A stretch of DNA of 64,000 nucleotides. Source: CAZAQS01 sp964486825. GTDB taxonomy: Bacteria > Chloroflexota > Anaerolineae > Anaerolineales > UBA4823. Location: contig CAZAQS010000003.1 of the NCBI GenBank assembly GCA_964486825.1, positions 1 through 64,000 of the forward strand. Direction: 5' to 3'. Numbering within the stretch: the first letter of the stretch is position 1; the number at the start of each line of letters is the position of its first letter. The position numbers and the translations under genes are program-made. Below the pieces are notes generated by a model. That model was given only the letters and a program-made list of their open reading frames with translations, made no database searches and was not told the DNA's origin. Shown here piece after piece: positions 28,042 through 36,614 of the stretch.

Positions 28042-28075
28042 CCCGCCGGCGCGCAACCAGGCCGGCGGGTTTTTT
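28042..28075 (+). terminator. Terminator/attenuator ahead of the MFS exporter
   Basis: CCCGCCGGC (28042-28050), a 10-base loop, GCCGGCGGG (28061-28069) and six T (28070-28075). It ends only 14-26 bases before the exporter start, so transcripts from the upstream promoter must pass it. There is no intact plus-strand gene upstream, which argues for attenuation rather than ordinary termination. Confidence 0.8.
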
Positions 28076-28100
28076 GTTTAATGGGTTAATGGGTAGAAAA

Positions 28101-29459
28101 ATGAAACTACAACACCAAACCGGCACCAACGCTTTTCGGATCTTATGGGCGGGCCAGTCGCTCTCCCTGCTAGGTTCAGGGATGACCCGCTTCGCGGTCA
28201 TGATCTGGGCTTTTCAGGTTCAGGGGACCGCTACTGCCCTGGCTTTGCTGGGCTTCTTCAATTGCCTCACCTACGTCATTGCCAGCCCCTTCGCCGGCGT
28301 CCTGGTAGACCGCTGGAACCGCCGCACGGTCATGGTCCTTGCTGACATAGGTGCAGGATTGGCAACCGCCTTCCTCCTGGCAATGTTCTTGTTGGGCAAG
28401 TTGGATCTCTGGCATTTGTACCTGGCGGTCGGTATTGTGGGTGTCTTCGAGGCCTTCCAGGAGCCGGCTTTTTCCGCCTCCGTCAGCCTGCTGGTGCCTC
28501 GCCAGGATTATACCCGTAGCAATGCCTTGCTTGGGCTGGGTAAATCGGCAGCTCGCATGCTGTCGCCTGCCATCGCCGGGGTTCTCCTGCCGTTCGCCGG
28601 GCTGGGTCTCATCATGGTCGTTGACCTTGCTACCCTGGGTCTGGCCTTGCTGGGGCTACTGTTCGTGCGCATCCCGCGCCCGCAAGCCAGCCTGGAAGGT
28701 CGCCAGGTGGAGGGTTCCTTCTGGCGACAGTTAAGCTTTGGTACAGGTTATATCCTGCGTCGCCCGGGACTGCGTGGGCTGCTGTTCACCTTCTTCCTGG
28801 TCAATCTGTTCGGCACGCTGACCTATTTTGCTGTGCTCTCGCCGATGATCCTGGCCCGCACGGGCGGTAACGAGACCATCCTGGGCTGGGTGCGTACGGC
28901 GATGGGCTTAGGCGGCATCGCCGGCGGCCTGGTGGTAAGCGCATGGGGTTGGTCGAAGCATAAGGCGCGCATCTACCTGGTGAGCGTGATGCTGTCCTTC
29001 CTGGTCTTCGACGCCCTGATGGCAATCAGCACTACGGCTACCGGCTGGATCGCGGCCGGGTTACTGGCAGAGTTCACCATCGCCTTCATCGTCAGCCCCT
29101 ATTTCGCCATCTGGCAGGAAAAGGTACCTGCCGATGTCCAGGGGCGCGTCTTTGCCACGCGCGAGATGGTCCAGGTCACCTCCCAGCCGATAGGATACCT
29201 TGCGGGAGGTCTTCTGGCTGACCATCTCTTCGAGCCTTTCATGCTCGGCGGGAGCGGGCTGGCGGCTTCCTTATCCGGCCTGGTTGGTTTTGGGCCTGGC
29301 TCGGGCATGGCGGTCATGTTCCTGTTTACCAGCGTGTTTGGCGGGCTGACCGGCTTGCTGGGACTGCTTTCGCCCTCCATCCGCCGGCTGGAGCAAGCGG
29401 AGCAGGGTGTGGGTGATGAGGAGGCGGTCCTGATCAACCCGAGCTTAGAGGTCAGCTAG
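28101..29459 (+). CDS. MFS exporter (macrolide-efflux-like)
   Basis: A 452-residue, roughly 12-span protein of the MFS_3/MefA-like group: N-terminal F-R-I-L-W-A-G-Q-S-L-S-L-L-G-S-G-M, the loop motif G-V-L-V-D-R-W-N-R-R, and P-A-D-V-Q-G-R-V-F-A in the second half. Such proteins export macrolides, other drugs or siderophores; the substrate here is unknown. ATG codons at 28089 and 28101 are both possible; neither has a clear Shine-Dalgarno. It is preceded by a leader peptide and terminator that may couple its expression to ribosome stalling. Confidence 0.85.
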   Translation: MKLQHQTGTNAFRILWAGQSLSLLGSGMTRFAVMIWAFQVQGTATALALLGFFNCLTYVIASPFAGVLVDRWNRRTVMVLADIGAGLATAFLLAMFLLGKLDLWHLYLAVGIVGVFEAFQEPAFSASVSLLVPRQDYTRSNALLGLGKSAARMLSPAIAGVLLPFAGLGLIMVVDLATLGLALLGLLFVRIPRPQASLEGRQVEGSFWRQLSFGTGYILRRPGLRGLLFTFFLVNLFGTLTYFAVLSPMILARTGGNETILGWVRTAMGLGGIAGGLVVSAWGWSKHKARIYLVSVMLSFLVFDALMAISTTATGWIAAGLLAEFTIAFIVSPYFAIWQEKVPADVQGRVFATREMVQVTSQPIGYLAGGLLADHLFEPFMLGGSGLAASLSGLVGFGPGSGMAVMFLFTSVFGGLTGLLGLLSPSIRRLEQAEQGVGDEEAVLINPSLEVS

Positions 29460-29691
29460 CTGCTCGAACTGGCGGCAGCTGCCCCAGGAACGGCCGAAAA
29501 AGTCCTTGGCCCATTCAATACCGCATGCCCACTCCCCCCTGATTGGTCGCAATGGCTGCCTTGGGGGCCTGCGAGCAGCCGCCCTGTAAGAGCAGCTGGA
29601 AGAATTGCTCTACCCCTGGCAACAGCTCGAGGGTGAACTGCTCCGCCAGGGTGCCATCGACGTCGAAGATGACCAGCTTGATCCCCGGCAT
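29445..29691 (-). pseudogene. HAD-family phosphatase with internal deletion
   Basis: From ATG at 29691 the frame gives K-L-V-I-F-D-V-D-G-T-L-A, the HAD nucleophile motif, then A-T-N-Q-G-G-V-G-M-R-Y (motif II) and TGA at 29515-29517. From the same junction, another frame reads G-I-E-W-A-K-D-F-F-G-R-S-W down to TAA at 29445-29447, the typical C-terminus of the same family. The middle of the gene, with motifs III and IV, is missing. Its last bases overlap the MFS stop. Confidence 0.75.
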
Positions 29692-29697
29692 ACGGCC

Positions 29698-30216
29698 CTA
29701 TTTTCCCTCGAGATCGCTCAAGCCCACCTGCTTTTGAGCTAGTTTTTCGAATTCAGCCTGGGTGGGTAAACCGATGCCCTTTTCGGTATTCCGCATGTAG
29801 AGGGTCACGTGCATTGGAGGCATCTCGAGCTCCTTCCCCACCAACTCACTCAGCCGCCTGAAAAAGGAGGCCAGTCCCGGCACTTCTACCATCTGGATGA
29901 TCGTCTCCGCCTCCGGTTCCTCCTGGACATGGTAGAAACGCTCAAGCTTGCGGAATTCCCAATTGCTCTCCTCGATCAGGCCGCGCACCTGCTCTTCCTG
30001 TTCGGGATTTTCTTCCAGGTGCTTACGGACAGCCTCGGCTGCCTCCCGGCTTAGGATAGTGATATGGAATTCATCCTTCAACTCGAAGGCCCGCTCTTCA
30101 AAGGTTACGCGCTTCTCTTCTAAATCGATGTCCTCCTTCTCAAGGTGGGCCAGCATTGAGCCGCTTTCCCCATCAAAAGCCAGCTCCTTTGGAGCCATCA
30201 TTTCAACGCTCTTCAT
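29698..30216 (-). CDS. Conserved protein with two HxTx motifs, possible 2H phosphoesterase-like
   Basis: A 172-residue soluble protein. Two motifs, F-H-I-T-I-L near residue 51 and M-H-V-T-L-Y near residue 138, are spaced like the paired H-x-T-x motifs of 2H phosphoesterases (LigT/AKAP7-type), and the second is followed by G-I-G-L-P-T. No other domain is seen. If correct, it would hydrolyse cyclic phosphodiesters in nucleotides or RNA ends. It is intact, with GGAGG about 12 bases upstream of the ATG, and sits between the HAD remnant and SUI1. Confidence 0.6.
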   Translation of the reverse strand: MKSVEMMAPKELAFDGESGSMLAHLEKEDIDLEEKRVTFEERAFELKDEFHITILSREAAEAVRKHLEENPEQEEQVRGLIEESNWEFRKLERFYHVQEEPEAETIIQMVEVPGLASFFRRLSELVGKELEMPPMHVTLYMRNTEKGIGLPTQAEFEKLAQKQVGLSDLEGK

Positions 30217-30285
30217 TTGTTTTCTTTATCCTCCCTGTGCCATGGCAATTTCAATCCCCCATCCTGGGCCGCTCAAAAGAGCGCC

Positions 30286-30642
30286 TCAGCCCCCGCTAAA
30301 CTTCACTTTATATCCCAGGGATCTCAGCCTGGCAGCGATCTTATCGCGGTGGTCCCCCTGGATCTCGATATTCCCGTCTTTGACCGTGCCGCCGCTCCCA
30401 CAGGCCTGTTTCAATTTCTTCGCCAGGGCTGCCAGGTCCTCAGCGTTGAGCTGCAAGCCTCGGATGACAGTGACTGTCTTACCGCCACGACCTTTGACCT
30501 CCCGCTGGATGGCAGCGGTTTGCTGCTGTGGCGGGAGGCTCCTTGGCTTGGGGCAGCGGCACGGATAGCTGCCGCAGCGCGGGCAGCGTTTCGAAAAGTT
30601 CGGGTCTGTCGAGTAAACGGTCCGGTTCTCGTCCCTGGGCAT
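30286..30642 (-). CDS. SUI1/eIF1-like translation factor (YciH family)
   Basis: A 118-residue protein. An N-terminal C-P-R-C-G-S-Y-P-C-R-C cluster may bind zinc; the C-terminal 70 residues are a SUI1 fold with G-R-G-G-K-T-V-T-V-I-R-G-L, then A-C-G-S-G-G-T-V-K-D-G and I-E-I-Q-G-D-H-R-D-K-I. Bacterial members are thought to monitor initiation complexes. Shine-Dalgarno GAGGAA precedes the ATG. It lies 32 bases after the ABC permease and may belong to that operon. Confidence 0.92.
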   Translation of the reverse strand: MPRDENRTVYSTDPNFSKRCPRCGSYPCRCPKPRSLPPQQQTAAIQREVKGRGGKTVTVIRGLQLNAEDLAALAKKLKQACGSGGTVKDGNIEIQGDHRDKIAARLRSLGYKVKFSGG

Positions 30643-30674
30643 TTACGGTTCCTCTTGGACAAGTATACCGGAAT

Positions 30675-31526
30675 TTAATCAGCCGCAATCCTTTTAGCAT
30701 GAAAAACCGGTATTCGCCAGCTGCCTTCTCCACCCAACCGGATATCGCGCCGGAGGAACAGCAGCCAGGCCAGCCCCGCCATAACCATGCTCACGCCCAA
30801 CAGGCCAAGCAGCCAGTCCATTCGCAACCCATTCAACGCGTCGCCTCCCTGGAAGTACTCGTAGGGCAGGAATTTGGCGATCATTGCCAGTCTCTCGTTC
30901 ATTGAGGACAGCGATGACAGGAAATAACTGGCTACCATGACGAGGCCTGCTCCCGTTGCCGCCATGCTTCTGGAGGGCAGCAGCATGCTCAGGAGCAGCG
31001 CCAGCGTTCCATAAATCAGGCCCTGGACTAACACTGGCAAGAATGGCAGGGCCATCTCTGCCCAGGTGATCGGGAGACCTGAGCCGCCCAATAGGATGCA
31101 GAATCCCAACCATCCTATCGCCATGATCCCGGTTAAAGCTGCTAAAAACCCAAGGCTACGTCCCCAAAACAACCTGCTCCGGCCGACGGGGTGGGCCAGG
31201 ATCAGGTCCAGGCGGCCGTTTTCCTCATCGCTTGCCAACAGCCCGCTGCCAGCAATGACGGCGTAAACGCCGATAATGACAGGTAGCATCGAGAAGGCAT
31301 ACATGCCCAGGAATCCTTCCGGCGTCATTAGAGTCGCCGCATCACCTCCAAAGAAGGCCAGGAATTCGGGTGGGTAGCTTTCAATCATCTTCAAGAAATC
31401 CGCTTGTTGGTCCATCAATATCTTGTAGAAGGGCACCACGATCAGGCCCAGCGCCGCAATGCCTGCACCCCAGCCCAGGATTTGCCCGCGCATCCATGCC
31501 ACTGTATACCGAAATGTCGTCTTCAT
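30675..31526 (-). CDS. ABC-2 type transporter permease
   Basis: A 283-residue integral membrane protein with about six spans: one near residues 17-37, then a cluster from about 105 to 255. The D-E-E-N-G-R-L-D-L-I-L-A-H-P motif is characteristic of ABC-2 permeases. The start shares one base with the stop of the ATPase gene (TGATG), indicating coupling. It forms an exporter with the ATPase; the substrate is not known. Confidence 0.88.
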   Translation of the reverse strand: MKTTFRYTVAWMRGQILGWGAGIAALGLIVVPFYKILMDQQADFLKMIESYPPEFLAFFGGDAATLMTPEGFLGMYAFSMLPVIIGVYAVIAGSGLLASDEENGRLDLILAHPVGRSRLFWGRSLGFLAALTGIMAIGWLGFCILLGGSGLPITWAEMALPFLPVLVQGLIYGTLALLLSMLLPSRSMAATGAGLVMVASYFLSSLSSMNERLAMIAKFLPYEYFQGGDALNGLRMDWLLGLLGVSMVMAGLAWLLFLRRDIRLGGEGSWRIPVFHAKRIAAD

Positions 31527-32461
31527 CAGTTATTCTCCTTCTTGTAATAAGCCAGAAAGACCTCTTCGAGTGAAGGGCGAGAAGTCTCAAGTTCACTCAC
31601 CGGGTATGCGCCCAGGGCTTTGACCAACCCGTCCATCGTTCCTACCACCTGCAAGTCGACGCTCGTTCCATCTCCCTGGGTCAGGATATTTACGCCTGGC
31701 AGGTCTCTGAGATGGCTGAAGTCGACTGGCGCCAGGAAGCGCACCTTGACCTGGTGCATGGCCCGCCGTGTTAGGGATTTTGTCTCACCTACCTCCACGA
31801 TCGTCCCCTCCCTGATGATAGCTACCCGGTCGGTTGCTGCTTCGACCTCGTTTAACAGGTGTGAGCTGAAGAATATGGTCGCGCCCTCGCTGCGCGCCTC
31901 CTTTATCAAGCCCAGCACTTCCTGCTGCATCAAGGGGTCCAGGCCGCTGGTGGGTTCGTCGAGCATGAGCATCTCCGGCCTGTGCATCAGGGCCTGGACG
32001 AGGCCCACTTTTTGCTTGTTGCCTTTCGAAAGGTTCTTGATCTGTTGTTTTAGGTCCAACCCCAGCCGCTTACAAAGCCGCCGGGCATAAGCCCAATCCG
32101 CCTTACCCCCGCGCATATCGCTGAGGAACCTCAGCTGGCGCTCTACGGTCAGGTTCCCGAACAGCTCCAGCTCTCCGGGCAGGTACCCGCAGCGAGCCTG
32201 CACTGCTCTGGGGTTCGCTTGTGGATCGATCCCCAATACCCTAGCGCGCCCACCATCCGGACGGATCATGTCCAGCAGGCAGCGGATGGTGGTCGTTTTT
32301 CCCGCGCCGTTCGGGCCCAGGAAACCGAAGATCTCACCCCTGTGCACCAGCAAATCCACGCCTCTCAAGGCCCTGACCTTTCCATAGGACTTGGTCAGCC
32401 CGGTTGTCACCAGTGCATTCTCACGGAGGTCGTTTTGTTCAAAGGTCATTCTTTCACTCAT
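31526..32461 (-). CDS. ABC transporter ATP-binding protein
   Basis: A 311-residue ATPase of the ABC-2/DRA family. Walker A is G-P-N-G-A-G-K-T-T (about residues 53-61), the signature is a diverged L-S-K-G-N-K-Q-K, Walker B is M-L-M-L-D-E-P-T with the D-loop S-G-L-D, and the H-loop His follows in F-F-S-S-H-L. The C-terminal 80 residues are the usual extra domain. It overlaps a small upstream gene by ATGA and the permease by one base. Confidence 0.95.
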   Translation of the reverse strand: MSERMTFEQNDLRENALVTTGLTKSYGKVRALRGVDLLVHRGEIFGFLGPNGAGKTTTIRCLLDMIRPDGGRARVLGIDPQANPRAVQARCGYLPGELELFGNLTVERQLRFLSDMRGGKADWAYARRLCKRLGLDLKQQIKNLSKGNKQKVGLVQALMHRPEMLMLDEPTSGLDPLMQQEVLGLIKEARSEGATIFFSSHLLNEVEAATDRVAIIREGTIVEVGETKSLTRRAMHQVKVRFLAPVDFSHLRDLPGVNILTQGDGTSVDLQVVGTMDGLVKALGAYPVSELETSRPSLEEVFLAYYKKENN

Positions 32462-32727
32462 GGCTTGCTCCCTCGTTTATCCTGTTCTTCATCCGTCGAA
32501 AGGACCAGGCGGACGGAGATAACTTTCAGGTTCAAATCCCAAATTTTGTTTAGCACTCCCCGCAGGCGGGCCTGGTCCGAAACCCTACCGCTCAGCTGGC
32601 TGGCAGGTTGGACGTCGTTCTCGCTCACGATCTCGACAGCCAACCCGTCGAACCATTCAGACCAGCTGGGGTCTATCACTCCCGCTACCATGATCAGGTA
32701 CTCATCCATATCATTAACTGTTGCCAT
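32458..32727 (-). CDS. Small conserved protein of an ABC-transporter operon
   Basis: 89 residues, no membrane segment. The C-terminal half contains R-G-V-L-N-K-I-W-D-L-N-L-K-V-I-S-V, a pattern I associate with short unnamed proteins encoded beside transporters and regulators. Its stop overlaps the ATPase start (ATGA), so it is almost certainly translated with the exporter. Function unknown. Confidence 0.65.
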   Translation of the reverse strand: MATVNDMDEYLIMVAGVIDPSWSEWFDGLAVEIVSENDVQPASQLSGRVSDQARLRGVLNKIWDLNLKVISVRLVLSTDEEQDKRGSKP

Positions 32728-32831
32728 CCTCTACGGTTGTCCTTTCCTTATGTTCAGGATACCCTTCAAACGGTATGGTTGTGACCGGCCGAAAGTATGG
32801 TTGTAGTACTGTTTTTATATTCCCTCGAGAA

Positions 32832-32866
32832 TCAAAAAAAGAACAGGCCTGCTGTCTGTTCTTTTC
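32832..32866 (-). terminator. Terminator of the LuxR-family gene
   Basis: AAAAGAACAG (32838-32847) pairs with CTGTTCTTTT (32857-32866), 10 bp with a 9-base loop, followed on the minus strand by a T tract. It lies 33 bases past the regulator stop and insulates the ABC operon. Confidence 0.8.
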
Positions 32867-32898
32867 ACGCTCTTTGATAAGGGACTACTTGCGTCAGG

Positions 32899-35628
32899 TT
32901 ATTCTATAATGCCCAGTTGCCTGGCCTTTGCAACCGCCTGTGTGCGGCTGTTCACGCCCAGCTTGCCGTAGATATTTGCCGTATGCCCTTTGACGGTGCT
33001 CAGAGAGATCACCAGGCGGGCCCCGATCTCTGGGTTCGATAAGCCCAGCGCCACCAGCTCGAGCACTTCCTGCTCCCGATCGCTGAGCGGCTCGATCAGG
33101 CCTGTCTTGACCGCCCTTTGATCCCCACCCTCCCTAGATTTCATCGCTGCCAGCAGCCTGGTAGCGTATTCTGACTCGATCCCCTGCCGCACGGCTTGCC
33201 GGAGCAGCTGCCGGGCAGAATCTCCCTCATCGATAAAGGTGCGCACATATCCCTCCGCTCTGCCCAAGGAGAGAACTTGCCTCAGCATGGACAAGGCGCT
33301 GTCCATTTCTCCCTTCACCTGGTAGGCCAGTGCCCTCAGCCAAAGCACCTCAACCAGCCGGCGCCCACGCCCCTTCTGCTCGTCGATCTCCTGTAGCGAG
33401 ACCAGGATTTCCAGGGCATTTTCGGGGCTGCCTTGGGCCAGGTACAGGCGGGCTAAGGTGATGTATTCGGATTCCAGTACCTCATAGCCGGGAGAATTTG
33501 CGCCTTTCCGGATCCCTGTTAGGGCATTCTCATCCAGCCTCCACTTCTGGGCCCACGCCTGGGCTTGCTCGTATTCACCTTGTTGGATCCAGAAACGTGC
33601 CTGGGCGGCTTCTACCAGGTGGTCATCGATAGGAATAGACCTGGTTCCTGCAGCTAGCTCTTGTGCTTTTGCGAGCAGTTCCCACGCGCTTTCCCAATCT
33701 TCCTGGGCCTGCCTCACCCTGGCCAAGGAGAGGTAACAAAAGACTACCCCGATCTCCACAAAATTGGATAGCAGCTCAAGCGCCTCACTCAGGTAGACTA
33801 CCGCCGCTTCGAGATCATTCCACTCTCGTGCCAGTTCACCCATTCCTGACAGTGCTTTTCCTGCCACCGGTAATCGCCTGCCGCCTGAATCAGTGCTCAT
33901 GTCTAATATTTTCTGGTAGTCCACCCATGCGGCCCATAGATGGCCCCGGAGATACTTAAGGCCGGCCAGGTTAGAGCGAGCTGCGGCTTCCATCATCATA
34001 TTCCCCGAGCTTCTCGCCATCCTGACCACATCCTCGAAAGCCTGGATTGCAGAGACCATATCACCGCTCAAAACGTAACACATCCCCAGGTTATCTGCTG
34101 CCAGGCTCCGGAACAAAACCTGGTTCTCCGGCAGGTCTTCCAGTGCCTGGCGGGACAGTTGGATGCTCCTTGGGATTTCTCCCCGCAGCATTGTAAGCAA
34201 CCCCCGCAGTGCGTTAGCTTCCCCGTCCAGCACGCCCTCGGGAGAGGCTGCTTTTGCATGGTTTATCCAGGTCTCGACCTCCTCGAGCTTGTGATTGTTG
34301 ATCAACAAAGCCAGGGAATAGTAAATCGCCACGCTGGGGCGGATTTGGATAACGGCTTCGGGAAGCTTTTTTGCCCAACTGAGGAAGAGACCGGTTTCAC
34401 TACGCCTGATGATCGGCTCGGCAGCTTGTTCAATTAAGTACCCAGCCCGCTCGAAATCCCCCGACGAAAAGCTAAGCTCGATAGCCTCGGACAAATTCCC
34501 ATTCCTCTCGAACCACTGGCTGGCCCTTGCGTAGATCTTTGGCGCCAGGCGCGGGTTTGCCAGTCCCAGGCGCTTGCGCAGCAGGTCTGCGAACAGGCGG
34601 TGATAGCGGTACCACTCTTGCTGGTCGTCCAGTGGCATGATAAAAAGATTTGCGCGATCGAGCTCCTTGAGTATTGAAGCGGAGTTTAGCTCGCTCAGAC
34701 CTGCACCCACTCGCCCTTCAAAATTCAACGCCTCATCCATTACCTCGCCACAAAGTTCGCCGCACAACCGGTCCAGGAGGCATGTGTATCGCAGGAACTC
34801 CTGGATATGTTCAGGCTGTCCCTGGAGCACCTCTTCAACCAGGTAGTCCATGATGAAGCGGTAGCTACCAGTGAAAGCATCGATGAAGCTGTCCACGTCA
34901 TCCCTGTTTAATAAGGACATGGCTGCCATTTGCAAACCAGCGATCCAGCCTTCGGTGCGCGCGCTCAAGCGGGTCACTTTTTCAGCATCCAGGCCCAGCC
35001 CCATGGATTGGTTTAAAAATTCACCGGCTTCCTGGTCCGTGAAGCATAAATCCTGGGTACGTAGCTCCACCAGCTGCCCTCGACCTCTCAGGCGGGAAAG
35101 AGGTAGCGGCGGCTCTGCCCTGGAACCGATGACAATATGAGCATTGGCTGGCATATGTTCGATCAAGTAGGCCAGGGCTTCGTGGATCTGTTGGGTCTGG
35201 ATGGCGTGGTAATCTTCTAAAATCAGGACGATCTCATCGGGAACTGGCTCCAGCTCATTCACCAGCATGGTCATGATTGTTTCTAACGAGAGAGGTTTCG
35301 CATGCCCGGTTCGTGGTGAGTGAAGCATCTCCAACGCTCTTTCCCCGGCTCCAGGTACTGCTTTCTGAAACGCGGTCATCAAGTAACGCAGGAAACGCGC
35401 CGTATCGTTGTCTCCCTCATCAAGGGATAGCCATCCTACCCTCGCATCCGGAATTTGAGAAATCCATTCCACCAGTAAGGTAGTCTTGCCGTACCCCGCG
35501 GGAGCAGAGATTAAGGCCAGCTTGTTCCTGAAGCTTTGGTTCAATCGAGCTACCAGGCGGGGACGTCTCACATGCTCCGGACGAGGTTGGGGGTAGTAAA
35601 ACTTGGTGGTTAGCAGGGTGCTGGACAC
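32899..35628 (-). CDS. LuxR-family regulator with MalT-like STAND ATPase
   Basis: A 909-residue signal-transduction ATPase. Residues 1-30 carry the conserved T-K-F-Y-x-P start; Walker A is S-A-P-A-G-Y-G-K-T-T (about 40-49); a winged-helix and a long helical TPR-like region follow (about 400-820), and a LuxR-type helix-turn-helix ends the protein (L-S-D-R-E-Q-E-V-L-E-L-V-A-L-G-L, then S-T-V-K-G-H). Ligand-driven oligomerisation is expected. The start is GTG. The ABC operon downstream is a plausible target, but no operator was found. Confidence 0.93.
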   Translation of the reverse strand: MSSTLLTTKFYYPQPRPEHVRRPRLVARLNQSFRNKLALISAPAGYGKTTLLVEWISQIPDARVGWLSLDEGDNDTARFLRYLMTAFQKAVPGAGERALEMLHSPRTGHAKPLSLETIMTMLVNELEPVPDEIVLILEDYHAIQTQQIHEALAYLIEHMPANAHIVIGSRAEPPLPLSRLRGRGQLVELRTQDLCFTDQEAGEFLNQSMGLGLDAEKVTRLSARTEGWIAGLQMAAMSLLNRDDVDSFIDAFTGSYRFIMDYLVEEVLQGQPEHIQEFLRYTCLLDRLCGELCGEVMDEALNFEGRVGAGLSELNSASILKELDRANLFIMPLDDQQEWYRYHRLFADLLRKRLGLANPRLAPKIYARASQWFERNGNLSEAIELSFSSGDFERAGYLIEQAAEPIIRRSETGLFLSWAKKLPEAVIQIRPSVAIYYSLALLINNHKLEEVETWINHAKAASPEGVLDGEANALRGLLTMLRGEIPRSIQLSRQALEDLPENQVLFRSLAADNLGMCYVLSGDMVSAIQAFEDVVRMARSSGNMMMEAAARSNLAGLKYLRGHLWAAWVDYQKILDMSTDSGGRRLPVAGKALSGMGELAREWNDLEAAVVYLSEALELLSNFVEIGVVFCYLSLARVRQAQEDWESAWELLAKAQELAAGTRSIPIDDHLVEAAQARFWIQQGEYEQAQAWAQKWRLDENALTGIRKGANSPGYEVLESEYITLARLYLAQGSPENALEILVSLQEIDEQKGRGRRLVEVLWLRALAYQVKGEMDSALSMLRQVLSLGRAEGYVRTFIDEGDSARQLLRQAVRQGIESEYATRLLAAMKSREGGDQRAVKTGLIEPLSDREQEVLELVALGLSNPEIGARLVISLSTVKGHTANIYGKLGVNSRTQAVAKARQLGIIE

Positions 35629-35817
35629 AGGCTCTGTCTCCAGAAAAGGCTAGGCTTAAGATTGGGATATAGGAATAGAGATCGTATACAGGTTAACTGG
35701 ATTCTAACCGAGAACTAAATTTGTAATGGAGTCCATTTTTCTGTATACTGGAATTAATAGTTTTCCTGGTTTTGGAGATACCTCCATCCTTTCAGAAGCC
35801 GAGCGAAAGGAGCTGTA

Positions 35818-36582
35818 ATGGCTACCCAGACTCTCAATGGCTCGATCCACCCGGTCCAGCTTACCCCGGCAGAGTTGCCCCCAGGCGCCCTGAGTCTTCC
35901 AGGCAACCCAGCCAAGCTCGGATTTAAAACCACGGATGAGCTCCCCGACTTGCAAGATGTGATCGGGCAACCTCGCGCCTTGCGGGCCTTGGAGCTGGGA
36001 AGTGAAGTTGGGGGGACAGACTACAATATCTTCGTCTTGGGCCTGCCCGGCTCGGGCCGCACCACCGCGAGCCTGACCTTCGAACAATCCTATAGTGAAG
36101 TAGAAGGCGATAGCGCTTCAGCTGCTGAGCTGATGGCCCTGCTCTCAGCTATCGCAGATATCCCCCTACGCCAGGACCGGGCCATTACTGGTTCTATCAA
36201 CCAGCACGGTCAAATCCAGGCCATCGGTGGCGTGAATGAGAAGATCGAAGGTTTCTTCTCAATTTGTAAGGCCAAGGGCTTGAGCGGTGAACAGGGCGTC
36301 GTGATCCCAACTGCCAACCAGCGAAGCTTGATGCTATGTGAAGAAGTGATTGCGGCCGTGGCTGCCGGACAATTCCATATCTGGCCTGTAAACGGAATCG
36401 ATCAATGCGTAGCCATATTGACTGGATGTGAACCGGGGGAACGAGATGCAGACGGGCGCTACCCGCAGGGTAGCTTTAACCAAGCCGTAACCGCTCGTCT
36501 AAAAACCTTTGCCAGCCTGGTGGCCTCACACAAGCAAGATGGGAAACCGGACATGTACACGGAAAAGGACGAACCTGATTAA
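35818..36582 (+). CDS. Lon-like (LonB/COG1067-type) protease with large internal deletion
   Basis: 254 residues where relatives have roughly 800. Residues 1-84 match the family N-terminus (L-T-P-A-E-L, then a P-loop-like G-L-P-G-S-G-R-T-T at 75-83, with Arg at the usual Lys position). At residue 84-85 the sequence jumps directly into the C-terminal protease domain: Ser99 in E-G-D-S-A-S and Lys142 in N-E-K-I-E-G keep the Ser-Lys dyad with the usual 43-residue spacing. The frame is intact and AGGAG precedes the ATG, so a small protein is likely made, but without the ATPase body it cannot unfold substrates normally. Confidence 0.75.
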   Translation: MATQTLNGSIHPVQLTPAELPPGALSLPGNPAKLGFKTTDELPDLQDVIGQPRALRALELGSEVGGTDYNIFVLGLPGSGRTTASLTFEQSYSEVEGDSASAAELMALLSAIADIPLRQDRAITGSINQHGQIQAIGGVNEKIEGFFSICKAKGLSGEQGVVIPTANQRSLMLCEEVIAAVAAGQFHIWPVNGIDQCVAILTGCEPGERDADGRYPQGSFNQAVTARLKTFASLVASHKQDGKPDMYTEKDEPD

Positions 36583-36614
36583 GTAGGCGCCAGCGCTAGG
36601 GCGAGGATCGGGGA

